A stretch of 35,928 nt of DNA, from assembly GCA_023627715.1 (NCBI GenBank), contig JAMAHW010000057.1:1-35928 (forward strand), in the 5' to 3' direction. Position 1 is the first letter of the stretch. Every line of letters starts with the position of its first letter. Shown here in pieces: positions 11,562 to 21,292 of the stretch. Under the pieces are notes generated by a model that saw only the letters and a list, made by a program, of their open reading frames with translations, did not search any database and was not told the origin of the DNA. The translations under genes and the position numbers were made by a program. This stretch comes from Periconia sp. R9002. Lineage: Eukaryota; Ascomycota; Dothideomycetes; Pleosporales; Periconiaceae.

Positions 11562-12528
11562 TTAAGTCCAACTTTGATACCAAGAACCGTTGCTTTCTGC
11601 CTGGTAGCTGGGTTGAGAGTACATGTTCGGCAGGGGAATGGGGTAGTCCAAAGGAAGGCTATTTTGCTGAGTCTTGAATGATTCAAGCTTCGCGCCAATG
11701 ACACTCTGCCTCAACCAAATATATCGAGATGCAATTTGTGGAAGTGATATCTCCTTGAAGCGTTCCAGTACCGCGTTGAATTTTGGCCCCTTTTTCGTTA
11801 TCAGTTTCGTCCAACTTCTACACATTAGTTTTCGTGACCTCAAGTGTCTCCGGCCGACTATCACTTACTAGCTCTCTGACAGAGACGTGCCGAGGACGAA
11901 GCAGATGCCCTGATTAACATTCGCTTCGAGGTTCTTGTAGTATCCCCCACGTTCGATCATTATTGCCAATTTTCGCTTCGTTTCGAGTGCGTTGCCCTGA
12001 TGGCCACTTGCCTGGCACAGCCTCAAGATGGTGTCTTGGTCTAGTTCAGGGTCATATCCGGCGCTAGCTCTGTACTCCACGAGGAGGATGCATAGAAGCC
12101 TCATCTTAATACATGACTATGCGTGATCATGCGTCGATTGGAGGAAAGCGCGGTAGATCTGTTCCTGAGGATCAACCGAAACGTTGTAGTCCATCGCCAA
12201 GGAGTCGCCCCAGAACTGAAGAGGTTGGTGAAACCAATTGGAAGCATTGGCGTCCAAGAGCGTCAAGGTATCATTGTCGGGACCTAAGTACTCTGTAAAC
12301 TTCAGGAGCCTATTCCTATCTCCGTGGTTCTTTGGCTGGACTTTGAAACCAAGGCGACGGGCTAAGTCCTTGTCATGTTCAAGAAGACGACGTATGCAAC
12401 CGAGGTGCTCGTCAAGTTGCATCGCCCTCTATGAGAAGTAAGCACATGGATAGGACCTAGGTAGTGTTCAAGCATACCTCCTCTGGCGTACCACGGAGGC
12501 ACAACTGTAAGGGTAAATCCTGGTCCAT
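11562..12528 (-). pseudogene. Hypothetical protein interrupted by a RIP-type stop codon
   Basis: Exons 12528-12478, 12428-11869 and 11814-11562 join in frame (introns of 49 and 54 nt) and would encode about 287 residues, except for one TAG at 12119-12117 with open frame on both sides. CAG to TAG is a CpA to TpA change, as RIP makes. Wording such as KRKLAIMIERGGYY, GICFVLGTSLSES and TKLITKKGPKFNAVL resembles an uncharacterised fungal family I have seen but cannot name. The second intron has acceptors TAG and AAG three bases apart; only AAG avoids creating a TAA stop. An upstream ATG at 12564 is an alternative start. It could be a recent pseudogene, or the 3' part could be translated separately. 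No function is assigned. Confidence 0.6.
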
Positions 12529-13055
12529 GGCAAGGTGGAAGCAATGGCACGACACACAAAGCATTGACTTGAGCAGGAAGGACAAGGTCTTATATGTAGA
12601 CAGTTACAGCCTTGTGTATAAGCAAACCCTCTTGCGAGAAGGTTCTTCGTTCCAGAAATGCGCGAGTACGGCCAGTCCCTCATCTTGGCTCTGACCATGA
12701 CAAGCATATCGACAAGGGTCACTACCTAACGAGTAGCCCTTTGGTGCCTGTGCCATGGCATGCAGGTAGACCGGTCACTGCGAGGGAGGTTGTCTACCTT
12801 GCGATAGAGTGAGTCAGCTGAGCTGGTGCGGGGGACGCATCGCGCTTACCGGGGTAAAGCTAAGTAAAGCGTACGGTTCGGCAATAAGAGCTCACCCCCG
12901 AGCTGGAGCGCGAAGACTAAATGTGGCTAGTCGCCTGGTCTGTGCTCGCCGTGCGCCGATTTAGTGCCTTCTTCACCGAGACCGAATGGACTTTGATGTG
13001 ATTGGATTTCAATTTGCTAACGAATATGCAGAGAACTACTGTAAGAGCAAAGCGA
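12529..13055. other. Intergenic region with a degenerate copy of the island repeat
   Basis: No gene is called. At 12859-12875 the words GCTAA..AAGCGTACG resemble the 20-bp repeat at 17477-17496 with a small insertion and mismatches, in the same orientation. CG-rich short inverted words around 12830-12920 might be a remnant of a small transposon. Confidence 0.35.
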
Positions 13056-16000
13056 TCACTCAGCGTCTCGTCCTATGGCCAGCGCCTGGACTGCTCTGTG
13101 CGAGGCCAGTATTGACGCCTCGTTCCTGTTCTTGCAGTTTTCGGCCCTCGCAATCTCTGTTCCATCCACAGTGACCTCACAACTAAAGCTACAGTCGCTG
13201 CTACGCTGGCTTCGTACTTCGGCCAGAGGAGCAAGCTTTTGTAATGCGCTTCGTGGATGTGCAACGCCATAGTCTGATCTCACCATACGCTGTATGTGCG
13301 AGGATATCCCTATTGTCTCCAAGAACTGTTGGCATGCGCTCCAGTCTTCTCCAGAATCCACATATATCGCGCCGATGACACTCTGTACAAGGTCAGAGTA
13401 GAAGCCCTCGGGTTGTAGCTCTGCCAACGTGACCCAAGGATAGGAACGGCCACTGTGCATTTGCTGTTCAAGGCGCCCGCAGAGACGACGGTAGCGCGTG
13501 TTGCAAGCTTCGAGCGCTTCGCCCAGTTCTTTGGATTCGTATCGCATATACTTCCAGAGTGGCATAACCTCAACACGCGGAACCTGTCGAAATTGTTTGA
13601 GCGTAACTGTTTCAATGCTGAAAACTTTGCGTGGGATGCTGTGCGTCATGCAGATGTATCCAAGCATGTTAGAGTTAACAACTGCGGCTCTAATCTCGGT
13701 CATTCGGCCTTCTGACAGCTCTTCGACATGTTCCATGAGAGCTTTAGCGACGAGAAATCCAAGAACAGCATCTCCAAGAAACGCCAACCTTTGATAAGAC
13801 TCCTCACTCCCATGTGATGCACAGGATGGATGCGTTAAAGCTTGCAGTAACACTGTAATGTTTCCAAACTGGTGTCCAGTCAGCTGCTGTAGTTCTTCTA
13901 CTTCACACCTTGAGAAACCAACACCATGAGGCATTTCAAAGGTTGGTCGCTCGCATCGAATTTCTGGTATGAAGATTCCAATACATGACCTGGCAAGACC
14001 GTGCCCAGCATCAAGGTATGCAGCTGCAAATAGAGCCTGTGAAACATCTGCCAAAGTCTTACTGCTCATTTGACGTTTCCCGGGTGAACAGTTTGCATCC
14101 GAGATACGCGGTAATGCCCAATTACTCGTCTTTGGTGCCTTAGTCAGGATGTACTGATCGAGATGTAGGCTTAAAGCTGCATTAGCAAGGCTTGCGTTAG
14201 AGATAAGATTATCCCTATATTGGCTAAGCCATCCAGCCGGCCAGTTGACATGATCAGTGAAAACTTGTGTCGACACCACGATCTTCAAAACCGCGTCCCC
14301 GAAGAATTCGTACCGTTCGAAGTTTAAATGCGCATCCGCAGAAGGTGCAGTGAGTGCCGTGACGATGCGTGCGGCATTGTGAAATTTGCATGTTGGAAGA
14401 ACTGACATCTGCAATAGACCTGCAACCATGAACTTCTCAACCTGTCCAACGACGCGAGTCATGACTTCGCCTACGTCGATCAACGGAGACTGCGAAAAGA
14501 AGTCTTGTCCATCGTCGAAATCAAAGATATACACGAAGTCAGGATTTGCCACGTCGTCCTTTGGGCTTTCGCTTGATAGGTATAATGCTGCCATTCTTTG
14601 CCTTAGCCTCTCTAGCTCTTCAAAGGTGATTGTTAATTTCTTGGTATCAGATGCGAATGTCTGCTTCAGCGTGATGCCTGTGTGCTGCTTCGAGGTAGAT
14701 AAAGGCATTGCCGGAATCGACATTGGTGTGATGAATGAGATATGAAATGACGAAAAACCTTCTAATCGATTTGCCTCTACTTGAATCGTGGTTTTGCAAA
14801 TTTCGGGTGAAGACCATGTATTTGCCATTAGTCTCCACGGCTGTATATGCTCATCAACCTCTATTATTGAAGGCAGATCTTGGCAGCGCTTTTGTATATT
14901 AAGGATGCTAGGCAAAAAATTATGGTTGACAAGTTCAGCATTGTGAAGAGCTTTGTAGCATTCGTACGCCGCAGCCTTGGATGCTGCCCGTTCTGTACGA
15001 TATTCTCCTCGGGCCAGGTAAGATCGGGGGAAGGATCCTACACAATTTGGAAGCGCCACTCTTGCGGCCAAGAGCCCGAGGCCCTTTCTTGAGCTACTCT
15101 CATGGATCCAGAAGTTTGGGTTCGTATCGACAAACGGCTGCTTGGGCAAGGTATCGCAGAAATGGTGCAGGTGAGCCTTGGTCGCTTCTGCAGTCAGCAT
15201 AGCTCTACTAAACATCAGCAACGTAACTTTGAAGTCGACACGTGAATCATTACCCTGTCAACCCATCGCGAAGAGTGAGATCCAAACTTTCGTCCTGATC
15301 TTCAATCGAAAGAACTGTCTCTCGTTCTCTCTTTTCATCTTGACACAAACGGGTAACTTCTTCTTCAAGTTGGATCCAGCGATCAGTTCTAGTATTCGCG
15401 GATGTACAGAGCTGCATGATAACAAATTGAGAGTGTTTCTTCCGTGCACGGCCACGCCGCTGTATGAAAGATTTCAAATTCTGGGGTGGATCGAAGCATA
15501 TGACGAGATTGCATGCGGCAACATCGATACCTTCTTCTAGTACGTCTGTAGCGATTATGATGTGTTTCTTCCTGACACGGAAAGCCTCCAAGGATTTCGT
15601 TTGCGATTCCAGGTCGAGTAACTCGTGGATGCCGACTTTTCTCTTCACGGTGTTTGAAAGGCCAACAAAAGTCGCAAATTTGAACCTCTCTGCTGTCTGC
15701 GGATGCGTCGACAAGATCTGAAATAGCATACTGACGACGACACGTTCTTTCACAAATATGACACCTGTCGTGTCAAGTCGCTGCTTGCCGACGAGATTGA
15801 CCAACTTAACAGCTTTGTCGGATAGCGCGTCAGGGTGGCCAACCAAGGTCGGAATTATCGTATGCCTCGAACCGGACTGATCAAAGTATTTCGCTAGAAG
15901 TTTGCTCAAGACTTCATCGCGATGAGAAGCAATCTTTGTCAAGATTTCAGTGTTGCCAATGTAGAGCTCGTTTGTTGTCTGGATGAAGTAATCGGTTGCC

Positions 16001-17125
16001 CATGGTCCAAGTTCCTTATGGATGTGTCCTGCTTTTCTTCCATATTGCATCACTGTACGAGCCCATCGTTTCTTGTCAGAGGGCGTGAGGGATTTTGGGC
16101 TTATTACAGGACCGTGCTGGAATGTTACTTCACGTAGGAGGTTTTCTGTGTCATTTTCTATCGCTTCTTGCAACCTTTGTAAAGTGCATAGCGCAGACCC
16201 CGGTCGTACAGGCTGCAGATCTTCCGAAAACTCGAGGCTAACAAACTGAGGCTGGTTGACATGAGTTCGCAATTCCTGGCGATACACCCGTGGGGTTACA
16301 CAAATGGAGTCGAGGTTTTTTTCGAGTTGGCTAGAGAAGTGGTTAAGAGGGTGCGATCAAGGCCGGCCAGGACTTACTGAATCTCCTGTATTTTTAATCT
16401 CCGTACTGGGCTTGCAGAGAGACCTAGGATGTGAGGCAAATCTCCCAGTCCTTTCTCTTTCTTTTGATTGTGGTAAAACTGTTGCATGATGGAGTTGGCC
16501 GCGTGTTTTCCGTTGCAATGATGGGCTTGCACTAGAGTAAGCTCAGTCGATTTGATTCAATAAAAACTTTACCTTCGTCAAAAATCAGGAGCGCTAGACT
16601 CGATAGCCGTACAAACCCATGCTGCATGGCATCTAGTAGAACGGCATGTGTTGAGATAACGATTCGGTGGTTATGCAACGCAGCGTCCCATATGCTTTGT
16701 TCGCTCCAGTAGTCGAGATTGCTAGAGCCAACCAGTAGTAGAGGGGATGTATCAGGTAAACGAGATTCAATGTATTTGTGTTGTTGCTCGCATAAAGCAA
16801 CCGTAGGAGCCAGAAACCATACGCGCTGCTTTTGTGTAAGCATGTGGTGGAAATGGTAGAATTCTCCAAACCTTATCGCTAGCACAGCGGTCAAGTTCCG
16901 CTCGAATCCTCAATACGGCTCTGGGAGCTTTGGTTAGTCCGAGCTGACCAGATAAAGCTCAAACTGCCTACATTTCAGTCTTGCCACTCCCTGTATCCAT
17001 CTGCGTTCGGCGTAAGCTTTGCGAGAGCCATTGTTCTCAGATCATCTTACTGCAACAATCACATTCTCTTTGAGGCTTCGGTCCAGCATCTCGAGCTGAT
17101 AACTTCGAGCTCGAAATTCTTCCAT
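13056..17125 (-). CDS. DCL2: Dicer-like 2 protein, intact helicase, both RNase III domains missing catalytic acids
   Basis: Seven exons (17125-17051, 17000-16972, 16920-16872, 16825-16573, 16525-16378, 16330-15254, 15207-13056) join in frame to 1260 residues, slightly short for fungal Dicer-like 2. Helicase: MDTGSGKT at 26-33, APTVALC, DEAHHC at 134-139, SASP at 172-175, ATDVLEEG at 445-452, QRRGRAR at 475-481. Dicer dimerisation domain about 548-640. No PAZ recognised. RNase IIIa keeps E844, D848 and D931, but the fourth acid is Q934 (ADVSQ). RNase IIIb keeps D1023 and D1149, but has A1019 (RLAFLGD for RLEFLGD) and Q1152 (SDLVQ). A dsRBD-like tail lies at about 1195-1250. Family members cut viral and transposon dsRNA into small RNAs; this copy likely binds and translocates without cutting. 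The three changed codons (14037-14039, 13782-13784, 13383-13385) are not RIP-type. Confidence 0.92.
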
Positions 17126-17179
17126 ATTACCAAATTCAACGCCCTGAATGCCTTGAGGAGACGTCTCCTTCCCTGGTTC

Positions 17180-17254
17180 TTAATGAATCTTTAACTTAGG
17201 CGTTTCGAATGATGATATCCTCAATATCTCGGGGAGGAATCGATTGGTAAGCAT
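17180..17254 (-). other. 24-codon upstream ORF, or broken N-terminal extension, of the Dicer-like gene
   Basis: An ATG at 17254 opens a frame that is the same as the Dicer main frame, runs 24 codons and ends at TAA (17182-17180). After that the frame stays open up to the main ATG at 17125. It is either a regulatory upstream ORF in the leader, or an original N-terminal extension broken by a CAA to TAA change, which RIP can make. Dicer-like 2 proteins often have some residues before the RSYQLEML segment, so both readings are possible. Confidence 0.45.
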
Positions 17255-17280
17255 TTTTAGTCTTAGTATCCAAGGGCTGC

Positions 17281-17288
17281 ATATATAT
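17281..17288 (-). promoter_or_regulatory. TATA-like element upstream of the Dicer-like gene
   Basis: An ATATATAT run lies about 27 bp upstream of the ATG at 17254 and about 156 bp upstream of the main start. This spacing would place transcription start near 17255, making the short upstream frame part of the leader. Prediction from position only. Confidence 0.3.
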
Positions 17289-17476
17289 GTGGGTTGCATG
17301 CCATACGAAGTGCTCTCCACCGAATTTGCACGTGATAATTAATTATGCATTGCATCATCCAGTTTGTGTCGCAGCCCGGTTGCCCATAATATTTGGCATG
17401 GCTTCCTGTTTTGGCAATTTCAAGTGGTGGATGTAGAAGGTGGACAATCAAACACGATATGCAGCTGCATGCCGCA

Positions 17477-17496
17477 CGCTAATTCAGCGTACGCGC
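17477..17496 (+). repeat. 20-bp repeat, inverted relative to 8642-8661
   Basis: The plus strand reads cgctaattcagcgtacgcgc, an exact match to the complement of 8642-8661, 8.8 kb away. A 20-base match is not expected by chance in 36 kb. It probably comes from the ends of a DNA-transposon family, but no full element is visible around either copy. Confidence 0.75.
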
Positions 17497-18120
17497 TTCG
17501 CCCCACTCCGTCCGTTCCGGTGAGTGCTGGTCCTGCTTTTGGATCATGGTGCATCCAATTTACACGGCATCTCAGGTTGCAGTGTCATTAACACAATGCA
17601 GCATCACACTTACAGTTTTGGGGGCTGCATTGATCGTGATTACATGGTTGATAGTCTCCTTGGCTGGCCAACTATGACATGTGCGTACGCATCGCGTTTT
17701 TAACAAGGGCTCAAAGCGGTTCACCGGTCGATTCGCTCGTGGATTCGCCTGTATGTGAACATTCTGGCTCTGGCACACACTGCATACGTCTTTTCATTTT
17801 CATTGACTACACGTCCACCTCGCTTACCCAGAGAGCCAGCCAACAGTGTCCACCGCATCTAGTAGCAGAACACAGCGTTCCTACGGATCCAGCTCTTCCA
17901 AATGACGTCCATCGAGACAAGTGATTATTCTTCAATACTACAGCTCTTTCCAGTATTTTTATCTATAGCTCCTAGGGATCTAGTAAGAGGTATGCGTTAT
18001 CCTATCATTTAGATAATTATTTAGCCCGCTTAAACGCTGTACTGTTATTAAAGCTACTTTCTCCCTTACTTTTTTATTATAATATATATAACGTACTCTA
18101 ACTAAGTGTTTCAAATTAAA

Positions 18121-18146
18121 ATTGATTGGATTGATTGGATTGATTT
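18121..18146 (+). repeat. Short tandem repeat (ATTGATTGG unit)
   Basis: About three tandem copies of a 9-bp ATTGATTGG-like unit lie directly at the border between the AT-rich RIP patch and normal-composition DNA. Confidence 0.6.
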
Positions 18147-18530
18147 TCATCTATCTACTCGAAAGCCCTCCCCTCCCGGGGGGTCTGGTGGCAACGCAAG
18201 GCAGTCTTCTCGCTTCATGCACTTTCCCCATCCACGTGTTTATTTATTCCTTCCCTCCTTCCCATGCTAGTTCTCATACCCCCTTTTTTCAAAATTTCAT
18301 TATAATACACCATCATTCCTCATCGTCCCTACCCTCAAACAGGAAGGAAAAACCCAACATATACATTCCCGTATTCCTCAATCTGGACTGGAAAGGGGGG
18401 GAAAGTCAAGGAAGGCTACATAACAGTGCCCAATCATGTAATCATTTCGCTCTCCAAAAACGCCGAATGCCTTATTAAAAAAAATGAAGTGCCCAAAACA
18501 GAGAGAATGACAGTCGGCTCGTCAAAGTAC

Positions 18531-20084
18531 TCAGTTGTCGCTGTCGCTCAACGAATCACGACGCACTTTCCTGACCTCGCCTCCACGGCGGTATCCAGCC
18601 ATGACATCGCGCTGCTTCCTCTCCTGGCGGTATCCAGCCTGGCTGACGCTGTCGCTAACGGCAACGCTGCCGGCGGTGCTCAAGCCAGGGATATGGCACG
18701 GGTAAGACATGTTACCCTGAGCGGGGCCAAGGGCGGCAGTGAAGATGTCGGAGGCAGGAGGAGCGGTGGTGGATTGGCGAGAAGAGCGGTGGGTCTTGCG
18801 AGGAGACTCGGAGGTTGGGCGGGAACGAGAACCCTGGGGACGAGCGGATTGAGATTGGCGGCGGGTGTGGGATTGGCGTGGACGAGATGAGGAGCGTCCG
18901 TTGGGGCGGTAGTCCGAGTAGTAGGATGTTTCGGGCTCGGAGGGTGCGGCCTTGGAAGGTGATGGGTTATCAGTGTAGACGCCCGTGTAAACAGTTTGGT
19001 TATCGTCGTCGCCGGTCACGAAGGAATAAGCTGCAGAAGGTGCGGAACGACGAGCTGTTCGGTCAGGGGCCTCAGAGGCGGTGTAGTCGGATTGAGCAAC
19101 TGTGTATTCGGTCATGGGAGGAGCAGTGTATTCCGTCATAGGAGCCGTGTATTCAGACATGGGGGGAGCTTCGGACGGCGTGGGCTCGTACTCGGAACGC
19201 TTAGTCTTTTTGGCCTTCTTCATCTCAGCTTTTTCCTTCTTGGCAGCCTCCTTCTCAGCGACCTTCTGGGCCTTTGCTTGAGCGGCAGAGGCTTTGGCGG
19301 CTTCCTTCTCAGCAATCTTGGCCTGGCGCATGCGTTCTTTGGCGCGACGTTCCTTCTCTTTGGCTTCCTTCTTGGCGTCCTTGGGAGAGGATTTGTTCTT
19401 GTCCTTGACCAGAGGGCGGCTGGAGACGTTGGAGCCCAGTTCAGACGGTTCGGTGCCAGTAGCAGAGTAATCGGTGTACATGCCATCGGCTTCACGGTTG
19501 AGGCCACCAACACGAGCAGCGCGTTCCTTGCGGTATGACTGAAGTTCGGGGTCGTGGTGGTTGTTCTCAGGGTCACGGCGGGAACGCTTAGATTTCTTTT
19601 CGCCGTCGCCGCCGCGAATGCCAAATGCGCGACGGCCTTGACCTTCCTCGGCTTCCTTCATTTCGCTGACGGTAGTCTCTGTCTCATCTGAGTAACCAAA
19701 ACTGCTGGGGGCTCCGTAGCTGCCTCCGTGGACAACACTACCGCCGCCTAGCTTGGTACTCTTGGTTGCGTTACTCAGCGTCTTTCCGTCTGGTCCTTTG
19801 CGACGCAGTACGGTTGACTTGTAGTCCTCCCAGTCCTCCTTGCCCCTCCATTTGAAGCCACCGTTCTTAGCCCAGAAGAAGAACCAGAGGGCGGTGATGA
19901 CCATGCCGGCACCAAGCAGGGCGAAGACGACTTGAACACCGACATTGTTGAAGCTGTCGGCAGGCCTGGCACCGTCGGCAGGATTGATTTTGTAGGGGGC
20001 ACGCTTGGCGAGGTGGATGTCGCGAATGGCCATGGGCGAGAGGCCGCTCAAATCGGAAAGGATAGTGAGTGGGGAGGGCGCCAT
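18531..20084 (-). CDS. Single-pass membrane protein with long basic, disordered C-terminal tail
   Basis: A single-exon frame of 517 residues starts in a strong context (CCGCCATGG). One transmembrane helix lies at about 48-71 (VVFALLGAGMVITALWFFFW). It is followed by a motif-rich juxtamembrane segment (RGKEDWEDYKSTVLRRKGPD) that I recognise as conserved in uncharacterised Pezizomycotina membrane proteins. Residues about 225-300 are Lys/Ala/Glu-rich and may form a coiled coil. Then come short repeats of the M-S/T-E-Y-T-A type (about 308-345) and an Arg/Ser-rich tail. There is no clear cleavable signal peptide. Function is unknown; the tail most likely faces the cytosol. It is divergent from the Ase1 gene and has normal codon composition, so it belongs to the core genome. 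Confidence 0.8.
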   Translation of the reverse strand: MAPSPLTILSDLSGLSPMAIRDIHLAKRAPYKINPADGARPADSFNNVGVQVVFALLGAGMVITALWFFFWAKNGGFKWRGKEDWEDYKSTVLRRKGPDGKTLSNATKSTKLGGGSVVHGGSYGAPSSFGYSDETETTVSEMKEAEEGQGRRAFGIRGGDGEKKSKRSRRDPENNHHDPELQSYRKERAARVGGLNREADGMYTDYSATGTEPSELGSNVSSRPLVKDKNKSSPKDAKKEAKEKERRAKERMRQAKIAEKEAAKASAAQAKAQKVAEKEAAKKEKAEMKKAKKTKRSEYEPTPSEAPPMSEYTAPMTEYTAPPMTEYTVAQSDYTASEAPDRTARRSAPSAAYSFVTGDDDNQTVYTGVYTDNPSPSKAAPSEPETSYYSDYRPNGRSSSRPRQSHTRRQSQSARPQGSRSRPTSESPRKTHRSSRQSTTAPPASDIFTAALGPAQGNMSYPCHIPGLSTAGSVAVSDSVSQAGYRQERKQRDVMAGYRRGGEVRKVRRDSLSDSDN

Positions 20085-21292
20085 GGCGGGCGAAGCGGTG
20101 GTGGAGAGAAGTGCCGCAGCGAGAGTAATAGGGTGAGGCGTTCAACTGCGATAGATTTGGTCAGGAAAGTATTCTGATGGAATAGAAATTTGGGGAGTTG
20201 TGGGGAGAGGGAGAGGAGTTAGCTTTGGCGGAGTGGTGGCTCCTGATGGTAGTCGTGGTTGCCGTTTGGGGTGGCTGGCGCTGGCGGAGAGGAAAATTGA
20301 GGAGGTTGAGGGAGGCTGGGACGGCGGGGATGACGCAGCCAAACAAGGCGTTGGCGGGGCAACCACGGCGATAAGATAGCCGCCCTCTACACCTCAACAC
20401 CAACACCAAGTCCATTGTCTATACTACTATGTTTATTATAGGAGCATGAATCTCACCACTTTACACAATGGAACCGCATACTATCCAGGCGCTGTGTGTT
20501 ACTCGTGAAGATACTCGCAATGACACCTTGATTATTCCCGCCTATGTCCCCGGAGATAGGCAAGTTGTAATACATCGTCGATGTGTATTAGAGCTTTATA
20601 AACATAAATGCATACATTGTTGTGTTGTAGTACCAATGCAGTCAAGACGAGTACAAGTTACATGGAGGTGCCTGCGAGGCTACAACAGAAGAACCTTGGC
20701 CAGCGCATATGTATGAGTCGTGTATGGCGAGGTGTTGCAGGCGAATGGATCCCTTGCTTGATCAATGTGGGCTATACGGTTCTCCGCAAACAGGGTCGGT
20801 CGAGGATCAGAGAGGATCATCAATCGATAGGCCCGCAGGCTAGCGGCGGGCGTTGAGGCTGAAACAGGTTCCCGTGACCGGACGTCTTGTTTGTTGCGGC
20901 TGTTTCCATGACAACCAAGTCCACGCCCGCGTCCCACAACAGAATACTCGCCCACTACTACATCCACCATACATACATAGTACACAAGCTACACCTCCGC
21001 TACAAGGCCTCGATACATCTCCATCATTGCATTACTCGTCCGCTCCACCACGTCCTCTCCCTCTCCTCTCCGCTCCTCTCTTTCCCTCTCCCACATTCTC
21101 TACCTTCGATCCTCCACCATTGCGCATCCATTGCGCGCATCCTCTCCCATCCTACCCATCCACTTTCCGCAGGAGCCCTTGCCACGACATCTCACATAGC
21201 TCGCTTGACCGTTCCCCCACTTGTACGCGCACCATCGTGCATGCGCGCTTGATTCTCCACACACGATCCCGCTGGGAGGCGCTGCAGTCACC
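20085..21292. promoter_or_regulatory. Divergent promoter region between membrane-protein and Ase1 genes
   Basis: This 1.2-kb spacer separates two genes read outward. The Ase1 side has a strong C/T-rich tract at about 21040-21115 on the plus strand, typical upstream of fungal start sites. The membrane-protein side has a matching pyrimidine-rich stretch on its own strand near 20150-20400. No convincing gene lies within; overlapping frames are short and compositionally driven. Confidence 0.5.

Larger units (their letters stand above)
17289..18530. other. Intergenic region at the edge of the accessory island
   Basis: No gene was found. It contains the second copy of the 20-bp repeat (17477-17496), an AT-rich RIP-like patch at about 17930-18115 that closes the island, and a short tandem repeat at 18121-18146. 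From about 18150 composition returns to that of the core genome, with C/T-rich 3'-flanking sequence of the next gene. Confidence 0.5.

Noticed and set aside
13056..17125. RIP as the cause of the Dicer active-site changes
   Set aside because: The three codons differ from Glu codons by transversions (GAG to CAG or GCG), whereas RIP makes only C to T or G to A changes.
8642..17496. A single 8.9-kb transposon bounded by the 20-bp inverted repeats
   Set aside because: Similarity stops at 20 bp, no target duplication could be matched and no transposase lies inside; kept only as a lead.
18996..19538. 180-codon plus-strand frame, Leu/Phe/Gly-rich, looking like a membrane protein
   Set aside because: It is exactly antisense to the Lys/Ala/Glu-rich part of the membrane-protein gene; its hydrophobic make-up is a by-product of that composition.
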